64,000 nucleotides of DNA. Origin: Alsobacter sp045348435 (GTDB lineage Bacteria; Pseudomonadota; Alphaproteobacteria; Rhizobiales; Beijerinckiaceae). The DNA is taken from the NCBI RefSeq assembly GCF_045348435.1, contig NZ_CP157484.1, positions 4,836,001 to 4,900,000 on the forward strand, read 5' to 3'. Positions 16,953 to 25,850 of this stretch are shown piece after piece. Positions within the stretch are counted from its first letter, which is position 1; each line of letters begins with the position of its first letter. The position numbers were made by a program, and so were the translations under genes. Under the pieces are notes generated by a model. It was given only the letters and a program-made list of their open reading frames with translations, did no database searches and was not told the DNA's origin.

Positions 16953-18073
16953 GCGCGCAAGCGCACGAGGTCGTCCGCGTCCCGCTGGGCGACCGCGCCT
17001 ACGACATCCGGATCGGGCGCGGGCTGATCGAGCGCGCCGGCGAGGCCATCGCGGCCGTGGCCCCGGGCGCGGCCTGCGCCATCGTGACCGACGACAACCT
17101 CGCCCGCGAGCACCTGCCCACCCTGGAGGCGGCGCTCGAGCGGGCCGGCGTCAGGTCCGCCCGCATCGTGGTCGCCCCCGGCGAGGCGTCCAAGAGCTAC
17201 TCGGTCTTCGCGACCGTCTGCGACGCCGTGATCGCGGCCCGCATGGAGCGCGGCGACGTGGTCGTGGCGCTCGGCGGCGGCGTGGTGGGCGACCTCGCCG
17301 GCTTCGTGGCCGCCGTCGTGCGGCGCGGCATGCGCTTCGTCCAGATCCCGACGAGCCTCCTGGCCCAGGTCGATTCGTCGGTGGGCGGCAAGACCGGCGT
17401 CAACTCGCCTCACGGCAAGAACCTGGTCGGCGCCTTCCACCAGCCCTCCCTCGTGCTGGCCGATGTCGGCGTGCTGGACACGCTGCCGGCCCGCGAGTTC
17501 CGCGCCGGATACGCCGAGGTGGTCAAATACGGGCTGATCGACGACCCCGGCTTCTTCGCCTGGCTCGAGCAGAACCACCGCGGCGTCTTCGCCGGCGGGC
17601 CCGAGCGCACCCACGCGATCCGCGCCAGCTGCGCCGCCAAGGCCGCCATGGTGGCGCGCGACGAGCGCGAGGAGGGCGACCGCGCGCTTCTCAATCTGGG
17701 CCACACCTTCGCGCACGCCTTCGAGCGCCTCACCTTCTATGACGGCTCGCGCCTGGTGCATGGGGAGGCGGTGGCGATCGGGCTGTGCTGCGCCTACCGC
17801 TTCTCGAACCGCCAGGGCCTGTGCGCCGGCCAGGACGCGGGCCGCGTCGAGGGCCACCTGCGCACGGTCGGGCTGCCGACCCGCATCCGCGACATCCCCG
17901 GATGGGAGGCCGGCGCGGACGCCATCCTGGACGCGATGTTCCAGGACAAGAAGGTCAAGCGCGGCGCGCTGACCTTCATCCTGGCGCGCGGCGTCGGACA
18001 GAGCTTCATCGCGCGCGGCGTGGAGGCGGATCCGGTTCGCGCCTTCCTTGACGAGGAGCTGGGGAGACCCTGA
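16949..18073 (+). CDS. aroB: 3-Dehydroquinate synthase
   Basis: Cyclises DAHP to dehydroquinate, using NAD and a divalent metal. The 374-residue protein shows the NAD-binding run ALGGGVVGDLAGFVAA near residue 107, then IPTSLLAQVDSSVGGKTGVN, KYGLI, and the metal-ligand segment LNLGHTFAHAFE near residue 250. It follows aroK with a four-base overlap, the usual alphaproteobacterial aroK-aroB operon. Confidence 0.96.
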   Translation: MSAQAHEVVRVPLGDRAYDIRIGRGLIERAGEAIAAVAPGAACAIVTDDNLAREHLPTLEAALERAGVRSARIVVAPGEASKSYSVFATVCDAVIAARMERGDVVVALGGGVVGDLAGFVAAVVRRGMRFVQIPTSLLAQVDSSVGGKTGVNSPHGKNLVGAFHQPSLVLADVGVLDTLPAREFRAGYAEVVKYGLIDDPGFFAWLEQNHRGVFAGGPERTHAIRASCAAKAAMVARDEREEGDRALLNLGHTFAHAFERLTFYDGSRLVHGEAVAIGLCCAYRFSNRQGLCAGQDAGRVEGHLRTVGLPTRIRDIPGWEAGADAILDAMFQDKKVKRGALTFILARGVGQSFIARGVEADPVRAFLDEELGRP

Positions 18074-18083
18074 TTCTAGCCCC

Positions 18084-19382
18084 ATGGAAAGCATAGAGGT
18101 CCAGGCCAATCCCTGGTTCGCCCTCGCCATCGTGATCTTCTGCCTGGCGCTGTCGGCGTTCTTCTCGGGAGCCGAGACGGCCCTGACGGCCGCGTCCCGC
18201 GCCCGCATGCACGCGATGCAGCAGCAGGGCGACAAGCGCGCCGCCATCGTCAACAAGCTCCTGATGCTGCGCGAACGCCTGATCGGGGCCATGCTGATCG
18301 GCAACAACGTCGTCAACATCGGCGCCTCGGCCTTCACCACCAGCGTGCTGGTGCAGTTCTTCGGCTCGGAGGGCGTGCTCTACGCCACGGTCGTGATGTC
18401 GATCCTGGTCGTCGTCTTCGCCGAGGTGATGCCCAAGACCGTGGCGATCAACAAGCCCGACCAGGCCGCGCTGCTGCTGGCCCGACCGGTCTCCTGGGTG
18501 GTGGCGCTGTTCGGGCCGCTCACCATGGCGATCGAGGCCTTCGTGCGCGCGGTGCTGCGCCTCTTCAAGATCGACATCAGCGAGAACCAGAGCGTCCTGT
18601 CGGCCAGCGAGGAGATCCGCGGGACGGTCGAGCTGCTGCACTGGGAGGGCGGCGTCGAGACCGAGGCGCGCCGCATGTTCGGCGGCCTGCTGGACCTGGA
18701 GGAGCTCGGCGTCTCCGACGTCATGATCCACCGCACCAAGATGCGGACCATCTCGGCCGACCTGACCTCCGAGGAGATCGTCCGCGAGGTGCTGGCCTCG
18801 CCCTATACGCGCCTGCCGCTCTGGTCGGGCACCCCGGAGAACATCATCGGCGTGCTGCACGCCAAGGACCTGCTGCGCGCCCTCGACGCCGTGAAGGGCG
18901 AGGCCGCCCGGCTGGACGTAAAGGCCATCGCGCTGGACCCGTGGTTCGTGCCCGACACCACCTCGCTGGCGGACCAGCTCAAGGCGTTCCTGAGCCGCAA
19001 GACGCACTTCGCCCTGGTGGTCGACGAATACGGGGAGGTGATGGGCCTGGTGACCCTGGAGGACATCCTCGAGGAGATCGTCGGCGACATCAAGGACGAG
19101 CACGACCTCAGCGTGCAGGGCGTCCGTCCGCATGCGGACGGTTCGGTCAGCGTCGACGGGTCGGTGCCGGTGCGCGACCTCAACCGCGCCATGGACTGGC
19201 GGCTGCCCGACGAGGAGGCCACCACCATCGCGGGCCTCGTCATCCACGAGGCGCAGATCATCCCGGACGCCGGGCAGGTCTTCACCTTCTACGGCTACCG
19301 CTTCCAGGTGCTGCGCAAGTCCCGCAACCGCATCACGGCGCTGCGGATCACGCCCGTCAGCCGGCTGAACGCCGCCGAGTAG
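18084..19382 (+). CDS. CNNM/CorC-type membrane protein (DUF21-CBS-HlyC/CorC domain)
   Basis: A 432-residue protein with an N-terminal DUF21 region of about four membrane segments (ALSAFFSGAETALTAASRARM is its signature). A CBS-pair domain follows (VMIHRTKM to VTLEDILEEIVGDI) and then a C-terminal CorC/HlyC domain (HEAQIIPDAGQVF). Families of this type are linked to magnesium or cobalt efflux, and in rhizobia they often follow aroB. The ATG at 18084 lies 10 bases after the aroB stop codon, so it is probably the third gene of that operon. Confidence 0.88.
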   Translation: MESIEVQANPWFALAIVIFCLALSAFFSGAETALTAASRARMHAMQQQGDKRAAIVNKLLMLRERLIGAMLIGNNVVNIGASAFTTSVLVQFFGSEGVLYATVVMSILVVVFAEVMPKTVAINKPDQAALLLARPVSWVVALFGPLTMAIEAFVRAVLRLFKIDISENQSVLSASEEIRGTVELLHWEGGVETEARRMFGGLLDLEELGVSDVMIHRTKMRTISADLTSEEIVREVLASPYTRLPLWSGTPENIIGVLHAKDLLRALDAVKGEAARLDVKAIALDPWFVPDTTSLADQLKAFLSRKTHFALVVDEYGEVMGLVTLEDILEEIVGDIKDEHDLSVQGVRPHADGSVSVDGSVPVRDLNRAMDWRLPDEEATTIAGLVIHEAQIIPDAGQVFTFYGYRFQVLRKSRNRITALRITPVSRLNAAE

Positions 19383-19473
19383 CGCCTGCCTAGCCCGGGC
19401 GGCGTAGCGGCCCCGAGGGAACGGCCTGCGGCGCGCCGGCGTTGGGGCTGGTCAAGCTCAGGGTGACTCGCAC

Positions 19474-21036
19474 GTGCCGCAGGACCGCATCGACCGTCGA
19501 CGTTTCGCCGCCGCCCTCGCCGGCGCTGCGGCGCTGGCCGCCGCCCCTCCGGCTTTCGCCCAGACCGCGCCGGCGCAGCCGCCGCAGCCGAGCTTCCGCT
19601 TCGAGGACGTGGTGGAGCGCGCCCGCCGGCTCGCGGCGGAGCCGTTCCAGTCCGCCCCGCCGGCCCTGCCGGAGGCGCTGGCCTCTCTCGACTACGACGC
19701 CTACCGGGACATCCGCTTTCGCCCCGAGAAGGCGCTCCTCGGCGAGGACAGCCCCTTCCGGATGCAGCTCTTCCACCCGGGATTCCTGTTCAAGCGCCCG
19801 GTGACGGTGAACATCGTCAGTGGCGGCGTCCCGGCGCCCGTGCCCTACTCGGCCTCGCTGTTCGACTACGGCAAGAACAAGTTCGACCGGCCGCTCCCGG
19901 TCGGCCTGGGCTTCGCCGGCTTCCGGCTGCATTACCCGCTGAACAGCCCGGACCAGCTGGACGAGCTCGTGGTCTTCCTGGGGGCGAGCTATTTCAGGTT
20001 CCTGTCGCGCGGGCAGCGCTACGGCCTGTCCGCCCGGGGGCTCTCGATCGGCAGCGGCCAGGCCGACGAGGAGTTTCCGTTCTTCCGGGAGTTCTGGGTG
20101 GAGCAGCCCGGCAAGGGCGCGGAATTCGTCGTCCTCTACGCCCTGATGGACGGCGCGTCGGTGACGGGCGCCTACCAGTTCGTGGTGCGGCCGGGCCCGG
20201 AGAGCACGGTGGAGGTGCGCAGCACCCTGTTTCCCCGCAAGCCCATCCAGGCGGTCGGCATCGCGCCGCTCACCTCGATGTTCTTCACCAGCGAGAACGA
20301 TCGCCGGCTGCGCGACGACTTCCGCAACGAGATCCACGACTCCGACGGGCTCCTGGTCCATACGGGCGGCGGCGAATGGATCTGGCGCCCCCTCGCCAAT
20401 CCGCCGGCCCCGCGCAGCTCCCATTTCATGGACCGCAACCCGCGCGGCTTTGGGCTGCTGCAGCGCGACCGCAACTTCGCCCGCTATGAGGACCTGGAGG
20501 CGCGCTACGACCTTCGCCCGAGCTACTGGGTGGAGCCGGGCGGCGACTGGGGCGAGGGCAGCGTCGACCTCGTCGAGCTGAACACCCCGGACGAGACCAA
20601 CGACAACATCGTCGCGTTCTGGCGGCCGGCCCGCGCCCCGGAGCCCGGGACCCCGCTGGAGCTGACCTATGTGATCCGCTCGCTCGACCAGCGCGACCTG
20701 CATCGGGGCGGCAAGGTCACCGGCACGTTCCAGACGGCGTTCTCCGGGCCGCCGCCCGCGGCGGGCGCGTCCAAGCGGCGGTTCCTGGTGGATTTCACGT
20801 CCGGCGACCTGCCCTTCTACCTCGCCTCGCCCCGCAAAGTGAGCGTCGTCGTGCAGGCCCAGGGCGGGCGCGTCACCCGGCAGGTGCTGGAGCCCAATCC
20901 GGTCACGCAGGGGTTCCGGGCCTATCTGGACGTGGAGGCCGACAAGGGCGCCACGGCCGAGCTCAGGGCCTTCCTGACCGTCGACGGCCACGCCCTGACG
21001 GAGACATGGGCCTTCGCCTGGGTGGCCCCCGCCTGA
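19474..21036 (+). CDS. opgG: Periplasmic glucan biosynthesis protein (OpgG/OpgD family) with a Tat signal
   Basis: Acts on osmoregulated periplasmic glucans. The 520-residue protein begins with a twin-arginine signal (IDRRRFAAALAG, cleavage near PAFAQT), then the MdoG fold: FRFEDVVERARRLA, YDAYRDIRFRP, LFHPGFLFKRPV, and later GDWGEGSVDLVELNT and ETNDNIVAFW. Tat export is the known route of E. coli OpgD rather than OpgG, so OpgD-like function is possible. The start is GTG at 19474 after CAGGGTGACTCGCAC. No opgH glycosyltransferase lies in the window. Confidence 0.88.
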   Translation: MPQDRIDRRRFAAALAGAAALAAAPPAFAQTAPAQPPQPSFRFEDVVERARRLAAEPFQSAPPALPEALASLDYDAYRDIRFRPEKALLGEDSPFRMQLFHPGFLFKRPVTVNIVSGGVPAPVPYSASLFDYGKNKFDRPLPVGLGFAGFRLHYPLNSPDQLDELVVFLGASYFRFLSRGQRYGLSARGLSIGSGQADEEFPFFREFWVEQPGKGAEFVVLYALMDGASVTGAYQFVVRPGPESTVEVRSTLFPRKPIQAVGIAPLTSMFFTSENDRRLRDDFRNEIHDSDGLLVHTGGGEWIWRPLANPPAPRSSHFMDRNPRGFGLLQRDRNFARYEDLEARYDLRPSYWVEPGGDWGEGSVDLVELNTPDETNDNIVAFWRPARAPEPGTPLELTYVIRSLDQRDLHRGGKVTGTFQTAFSGPPPAAGASKRRFLVDFTSGDLPFYLASPRKVSVVVQAQGGRVTRQVLEPNPVTQGFRAYLDVEADKGATAELRAFLTVDGHALTETWAFAWVAPA

Positions 21037-21051
21037 CGGCGAAAGCCCGTC

Positions 21052-21083
21052 ACAGACGTTCCAAGCTTGAAACAGACGTTCCA
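21052..21083. promoter_or_regulatory. Repeated/palindromic operator candidate upstream of the RpiR gene
   Basis: ACAGACGTTCCA occurs twice (21052-21063 and 21072-21083), exactly 20 bp apart, and a near-perfect palindrome GTTCCAAG/CTTGAAAC spans 21058-21073. The result is three half-sites with regular spacing, 47-78 bp upstream of the regulator start and just after the opgG stop. Autoregulation by the RpiR protein is inferred. Confidence 0.5.
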
Positions 21084-21129
21084 TCCGTGCTCATCTGGGC
21101 GGCGCTCCCTTGGCGTTCCCGGATGACGC

Positions 21130-21972
21130 ATGCAGCCCGACGCCCCCCGTGACTTCGACAGCCTCAAGACCGTCCTGATGGCCCGCCGTGGCGAGTTGCC
21201 CGCCCGCCTGCAGCAAGTGGCCGAGTTCGCGGTGTCGCATCCGGACGAACTGGCCTTCGGCACCGCCGCCAGCATCGCCCAGCTGGCCCGGGTGCAGCCC
21301 TCCACCCTGGTGCGCTTCGCAAAGGCGGTGGGCTATTCGGGCTTCTCGGACCTGCAGAGCGTGTTCCGGCACCGGCTGCGGGACCGGTGGCCCGATTACG
21401 GCGAGCGGCTGCAATCGCTGCACGACGTCAAGCCGGCCGCCGGCGACCCCATGGGGCTGCTTCTCGGCTTCGCCGAGACCGCGGCGGCGTCCCTGCAGCG
21501 GGTGCGCCAGACCATCTCCGGGCAGGACCTGGAGACCGCCATCGACATCCTGGGATCGGCCGAGACCATCTATCTCGTCGGGCTTCGCCGCGCCTTCCCG
21601 GTGGCCGCCTACCTGGCCTACGCGCTTCCCAAGCTGGGCATCCGCAGCGTCCTAATCGACAATGTGGCCCATCTGGGGGCGGACCAGCTGTCGCATTCCG
21701 GCCCGCGCGACGCGCTGGTGGCGATCAGCTTCTCGCCCTACACGCCCGCCACCATCGAGCTGACCCGCGCGGCAGCCGGACGGGGCGTGCCCGTGGTGGC
21801 CCTCACCGACAGCCCGTTCAGCCCGCTCACCGAGCAGGCCGCGGTGTGGTTCGAGATCATCGAGGCCGACTACGCGGCGTTCCGCTCCATGTCGGCGACC
21901 TTCTGCCTGGCGATGACGCTGGCCGTCGCGGTCGGCGAGCGCCGGGACGAAACGCGGTCCCGGCGCTCCTAG
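21130..21972 (+). CDS. MurR/RpiR family transcriptional regulator
   Basis: A 280-residue protein with an N-terminal HTH_6 domain (LPARLQQVAEFAVSHPDELAFGTAASIAQLARV..STLVRFAKAVGYSGFSDLQ in order, residues 17-77) and a C-terminal SIS domain (about 125-255) with the sugar-phosphate-binding AISFSPYTP segment. Such regulators sense phosphosugars. The genes controlled are not evident; upstream lies opgG, downstream a convergent MBL gene. The repeats at 21052-21083 suggest it binds its own promoter region. Confidence 0.88.
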   Translation: MQPDAPRDFDSLKTVLMARRGELPARLQQVAEFAVSHPDELAFGTAASIAQLARVQPSTLVRFAKAVGYSGFSDLQSVFRHRLRDRWPDYGERLQSLHDVKPAAGDPMGLLLGFAETAAASLQRVRQTISGQDLETAIDILGSAETIYLVGLRRAFPVAAYLAYALPKLGIRSVLIDNVAHLGADQLSHSGPRDALVAISFSPYTPATIELTRAAAGRGVPVVALTDSPFSPLTEQAAVWFEIIEADYAAFRSMSATFCLAMTLAVAVGERRDETRSRRS

Positions 21973-21981
21973 ATCAAAGCC

Positions 21982-22947
21982 TCAGAGCACGGTCGTCCAG
22001 GGCGCGGGGATGAGCTCATAGCCCTTCCCGTCCTTGGCGATGTAGCCGTTGGCCGGGAACGGGAAATGGAAGCCGGCCACGTGCATGCGCTCGGCCGCAA
22101 CCATGTCGAGCACCTTGTGGCGCGTCGCCCGGGCCATCTCGGCGTCCTGGTCGAACACGGCCGACCAGTCGGGATTGCGCACGAAGAGCGCCGGATGGTT
22201 GGTGACGTCCGACAGGATCATCAGCCGGTCGGAGCCCGACGCGACCGAAAAGATCGTGTGCCCGGGCGTATGGCCCGGCGCGCCGATCGCCGTGATCCCG
22301 GGGGCGACCTCCTTGTCCCAGTCGTAGCGTTTCACGTCCTTGGCGATCGGCCCGAAGACGCGCCGCACGTTCTGGAAATTGCCCTTCAAGCCCTCCGGCG
22401 CCTGCGCCATCTTGGCGTCGTCCATCCAGAAGTCCCACTCCTTGGCGGGGACCAGGATCTCGGCCTTGGAGAAGCCCTCGATGCCCTCCTTCGGCCGGAC
22501 GCCGTTGATGTGGTCGCCATGGAAATGGCTGATCACGACGGCGTCGATCGCCGCGGGATCGATGCCGGCGGCCTTCATGTTGGGGATCATCAGGCCGTTG
22601 GTCGGCCCGCCGAGGCCGCCGAGGCCGGTATCGAACAGGATCAGCTTGGAGCCCGTGTTCACCACCAGCACCGTGAAGGTGATCGGCAGCTCCTCGGGCG
22701 ACATATAGGCCTGCTTGAGGGCGTCCTGGACCTCCGGCAGCTTGGCGTTGCGCACGAAGCCTTCGGTCAGCTTCAGCCGGTTGATCCCGTCATGGATGGC
22801 GGTGATCTCGTAGTCGCCGACCTTGTAGCGGTAGGCGCCGGCGGTCTGCTGGCCAAGCTTGGGGGCGGCGGCCTGGGCGGAAGGCGCGACGGCGGCGGCG
22901 GCGAGGCCGGCGCCGGCGGCCATGAATGTGCGGCGGTCGATCGACAT
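21982..22947 (-). CDS. Exported MBL-fold metallo-hydrolase (Tat signal)
   Basis: A 321-residue protein with a twin-arginine-type N-terminus (MSIDRRTFMAAGAGLAAAAV, cleavage near AQAAAP), then an MBL domain with metal motif SHFHGDHINGV near residue 140 and further ligands in PGHTPGHT and LSDVTNHP. The arrangement resembles quorum-quenching or methyl-parathion-hydrolase-like lactonases, but substrate cannot be assigned. The ATG at 22947 has a GGAGACGTCCCCCGC leader. A strong stem-loop lies 23 bases upstream. Confidence 0.82.
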   Translation of the reverse strand: MSIDRRTFMAAGAGLAAAAVAPSAQAAAPKLGQQTAGAYRYKVGDYEITAIHDGINRLKLTEGFVRNAKLPEVQDALKQAYMSPEELPITFTVLVVNTGSKLILFDTGLGGLGGPTNGLMIPNMKAAGIDPAAIDAVVISHFHGDHINGVRPKEGIEGFSKAEILVPAKEWDFWMDDAKMAQAPEGLKGNFQNVRRVFGPIAKDVKRYDWDKEVAPGITAIGAPGHTPGHTIFSVASGSDRLMILSDVTNHPALFVRNPDWSAVFDQDAEMARATRHKVLDMVAAERMHVAGFHFPFPANGYIAKDGKGYELIPAPWTTVL

Positions 22948-22969
22948 GCGGGGGACGTCTCCTCGTCTC

Positions 22970-22992
22970 GTCGCGGCCGGGTCGGCCGCGAC
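22970..22992. terminator. Strong stem-loop between the SDR and MBL genes
   Basis: GTCGCGGCC (22970-22978) pairs perfectly with GGCCGCGAC (22984-22992) around a 5-base loop. It is downstream of the SDR gene and just upstream of the MBL gene on the same strand. It could end SDR transcription or sit in the MBL leader; there is no U-run. Confidence 0.4.
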
Positions 22993-23104
22993 ACGCGTCA
23001 AGTTAGGGCGCGGAGGCCGAACTTAACGGTCGAGAAGACGAGAGACGTTCAACTTCACGTGAGAGGGCCGCACTTGACGGCGGACGGCTGCACGCCCGAT
23101 CAGC

Positions 23105-23860
23105 TCAGCCCCGTCCCACGAACGGCATCTTGGTCGCCATCACGGTCATGTTCAGCACATTCGCGTCGAGCGGCAGGTTGGCCATGTAGACCACCGCGCG
23201 GGCGACGTGATCGGCGTCGATGCGCGGCTCGGGCGCCATGGTCCCGTTGGCCTGCATGACGCCGCCCGTCATCCGTTCGGTCATGTCGGTGGCGGCGTTG
23301 CCGATGTCGATCTGCCCCACCGCGATGTCGTATTTGCGCCCGTCGAGCGCCGCCGAGCGCGTCAGCCCCAGCACGCCGTGCTTGGTGGCCGTATAGGGGG
23401 CCGAGTTGGGCCGCGGCGCATAGGCCGAGACCGAGCCGTTGTTGATGATGCGCCCGCCCCGGGGGTTCTGGTCCTTCATCACCCGGAAGGCGTTCTGGAT
23501 GCCCAGGAACACGCCCGTCAGATTGGCGTCCACCACCATGCGCCACTGCTCGAAGCTGAGTTCCTCGAGCGGGATCGCCGGCGCGCCCGTGCCGGCGTTG
23601 TTGAAGACCACGTCGACGCGGCCGAAAGCCGAAACCGTGGCGTCGAACAGCGCCCGCACGGAGGCTGGATCGGCCACGTCGGCCGGCTGCACGAGGGTGC
23701 GCGCGCCGGCGGGGGCCAGTGCGGCCGTCGCCTCGAGCGGCTCGCGGCGGCGGCCCGCCAGTGCGACCGCATAGCCGTCCTTCACGAGCGCGAGCGCGGT
23801 CGCGCGGCCGACCCCGGTCCCCGCCCCCGTCACGATGGCGACTTTGCTGCCTGCGCTCAT
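23105..23860 (-). CDS. SDR-family oxidoreductase
   Basis: A 251-residue classical short-chain dehydrogenase. The cofactor motif TGAGTGVGRA (residues 11-20) is present, the AGRRRE turn favours NADP, and NNAG is near residue 88. The catalytic Ser is in NGSVSAYAPRP and the YTATK box is near residue 158. The C-terminal region (VVYMANLPLDANVLNMTVMAT) fits this family. Substrate unknown. The start at 23860 has a good ribosome binding site (GGGAGATCGGGC). Confidence 0.86.
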   Translation of the reverse strand: MSAGSKVAIVTGAGTGVGRATALALVKDGYAVALAGRRREPLEATAALAPAGARTLVQPADVADPASVRALFDATVSAFGRVDVVFNNAGTGAPAIPLEELSFEQWRMVVDANLTGVFLGIQNAFRVMKDQNPRGGRIINNGSVSAYAPRPNSAPYTATKHGVLGLTRSAALDGRKYDIAVGQIDIGNAATDMTERMTGGVMQANGTMAPEPRIDADHVARAVVYMANLPLDANVLNMTVMATKMPFVGRG

Positions 23861-24045
23861 GCCCGATCTCCCGATGCTCTTTCTTGCGATGCGCGCTCCC
23901 GGCGCAGCCGGCACATTGGCCGGGGGCTGGGCGACGGGCAACCGCTTTGTGCCAGATCGGCCGCCCCACCGCGAGCGCCGCCGGGAACCGCGCATGCGCT
24001 GATCGGTTGACTCGCCACAAGGACAACGATCAGCAGGAGAACCGC

Positions 24046-24423
24046 ATGCTTTCGAGACGGATCTCGACGTTCCGAAGCCTGGGCTTCGCCGCCCTGGCGT
24101 CCCTCGCATGCGCCGCCGCGACCGGCGCCCTCGCGCAGGCGCAGGTCAAGGACCCGAACATGCCGGACCCGAAGACCACCGTCCCGGAGAAGATCGACCC
24201 CCCGCTGAACCAGAGCCAGTCCGGCCCCGGCTCGGACACCACCGGGACGATCCGCGGCCGCACCCTCAGCGATCAGCTGAACAAGTCCGACGGCGTCATC
24301 AAGCCGCCGTCCGGCACGGATCCCGGCATCGCCGCGCCCGCGCCCGTTCCCAATCCCGGAACGACGCCGGTCATTCCGCCTCCCGGCTCGCCGGGCGGAA
24401 ACCCCTCGGTCGACCCGAAGTGA
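24046..24423 (+). CDS. Small exported Pro-rich hypothetical protein
   Basis: A 125-residue protein with a signal peptide (hydrophobic segment around residues 12-28, cleavage near GALAQA). The mature low-complexity chain is rich in Pro, Asp, Gly and Thr (PGTTPVIPPPGSPGG near the end). No domain recognised. The start at 24046 is preceded by AGCAGGAGAACCGC, a strong ribosome binding site. It sits 38 bases before the PRC-barrel gene and may be co-transcribed with it. Confidence 0.68.
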   Translation: MLSRRISTFRSLGFAALASLACAAATGALAQAQVKDPNMPDPKTTVPEKIDPPLNQSQSGPGSDTTGTIRGRTLSDQLNKSDGVIKPPSGTDPGIAAPAPVPNPGTTPVIPPPGSPGGNPSVDPK

Positions 24424-24461
24424 CCCGCGGCCAGGCGAGCGAACCGATGCAGGAGGATGTC

Positions 24462-24857
24462 ATGAGCGACGCGCATCCAGGCCCGACGCATCAGCGCGGG
24501 CTGCCCATCAACGAAACCGAGCGCCTGATCGGCTCCGACAAGGTCGAGGGCACGAGCGTCTATGACCGGCAGGGCAACAGCCTGGGTTCGGTCTACAATT
24601 TCATGGTCGACAAGGTGACCGGCAAGGTCGCCTACGCGGTCATGTCCTTCGGCGGCTTTCTCGGCATGGGGGAGCGCTACCATCCCATCCCGTGGAAGAA
24701 GCTCGACTACGACACCCGCATGGGCGGCTACGTGGTGGACACCACCAAGGAGGAGCTGGAGCACGCGCCGAGCTATACGGCCGCCGAGACCCCCTGGAAG
24801 GACCCCGACTACGGACGCAGCGTCTACGACTTCTACCGCATCCCCTTCTACATGTGA
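24462..24857 (+). CDS. PRC-barrel domain protein
   Basis: A 131-residue protein with a PRC-barrel domain (residues 20-95: LIGSDKVEGTSVYDRQGNSLG, then VTGKVAYAVMSFGGFLGMG and HPIPWKKLDYD in order). Such domains mediate binding of RNA-processing or membrane photosystem proteins, and stand-alone forms are common, stress-linked and uncharacterised in alphaproteobacteria. The ATG at 24462 has an AGGAGGATGTC ribosome binding site, which rules against the in-frame ATG five codons upstream. Confidence 0.82.
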   Translation: MSDAHPGPTHQRGLPINETERLIGSDKVEGTSVYDRQGNSLGSVYNFMVDKVTGKVAYAVMSFGGFLGMGERYHPIPWKKLDYDTRMGGYVVDTTKEELEHAPSYTAAETPWKDPDYGRSVYDFYRIPFYM

Positions 24858-24862
24858 CCGGA

Positions 24863-24895
24863 CCGGCGCCGGCGGGCCCCGCAGGGCTGCGCCGG
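24863..24895. terminator. Stem-loop after the PRC-barrel gene
   Basis: CCGGCGC (24863-24869) and GCGCCGG (24889-24895) form a 7-bp stem enclosing a GC-rich loop, six bases after the stop codon. The following 180 bases up to the protease gene are unusually AT-rich for this window and hold no gene that I can see. Confidence 0.4.
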
Positions 24896-25079
24896 CCGCC
24901 CCCGGCGGCAGGGTTAACGACTCCTCGCCGCGACCGCATAAACGCGACTTTTCAGATCTCGATTCAAAATACCATTCCGTTGGATCACCGGGACAGTAAT
25001 GGCCGGCTGATTCAAATTTGACGCATTTCCATCAGCGATCGATTGCAAGAGGCGGACAAGGATCATCCCGAACAAAGGG

Positions 25080-25742
25080 ATGGTCATGTCTTCCTGGTCA
25101 TTACTCCGCCGCACGCCTATACATGCCGCCACGGCAGCCGTTCTTGCCCTTGCAGGCCTGACTCATTCCGGGGCGGCCGCCGCCGGCGAGCGCCTGGCGT
25201 CGCTGCCCAGCCCGGTGCCGCCCGCCAACGCCGCAGGCGCGGCGCGGCCCATCGCGGCGTGGCAGGAATTCTGCGCCAAGCGCCCCGCCGAGTGCGCCAT
25301 CGACGTCGCCGAGCCGGAGCGCGTCGCCCTGACGCCCACGGCGTGGAAGACGATCGTCGAGATCAACTCCCGGGTGAACCGGGTGGTGAAGCCTCTCACC
25401 GACATGGAGCACTGGGGCGTCGTCGACCGCTGGGACTTCGCCGAGGACGGCTATGGCGACTGCGAGGACTACCAGCTCCTGAAGCGCCGCATGCTCGTCT
25501 CGGCCGGCTTCTCGCGCCGCGCCATGCCGATGACGGTGGTGCTGGACGAGAACAACGAGGGGCACGCGGTGCTGATGATCCGCACCGACCGGGGCGACTT
25601 CGTGCTCGACAACAAGCGCGACGACGTCCTGAGCTGGCAGGCCACCGGCTACGTCTTCGTCAAGCGCGAGAGCCAGCTGGAGACCGCCTGGGTCAGCCTG
25701 AACCACGTCTCCGGCGTGACCTCGACGGCCTCGCGGCGCTGA
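25080..25742 (+). CDS. Transglutaminase-like cysteine protease (BTLCP family), exported
   Basis: A 220-residue protein with an N-terminal signal-like segment (about residues 14-34), then the bacterial transglutaminase-like cysteine peptidase domain. Catalytic Cys is in GYGDCEDYQLLKRRML (near residue 127), His in EGHAVLMIRTDRG (near 163) and Asp in VLDNKRDDV. Family members are often tied to LapG-like surface-adhesin proteolysis, but no LapA/LapD partner is visible here. An alternative ATG two codons downstream (25086) has equal claim, with AAGGGATGGTC before it. Confidence 0.82.
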   Translation: MVMSSWSLLRRTPIHAATAAVLALAGLTHSGAAAAGERLASLPSPVPPANAAGAARPIAAWQEFCAKRPAECAIDVAEPERVALTPTAWKTIVEINSRVNRVVKPLTDMEHWGVVDRWDFAEDGYGDCEDYQLLKRRMLVSAGFSRRAMPMTVVLDENNEGHAVLMIRTDRGDFVLDNKRDDVLSWQATGYVFVKRESQLETAWVSLNHVSGVTSTASRR

Positions 25743-25850
25743 CCGGGGACCGCGCGGACCGGGTCCGCGCGGCGGGAGGGCGGAACGGGCGCGCCGCATG
25801 CGGGTTTCGTCGCATTGCGGCCCGGGTCTCCTGCCAGTAGAAGCAGAACC

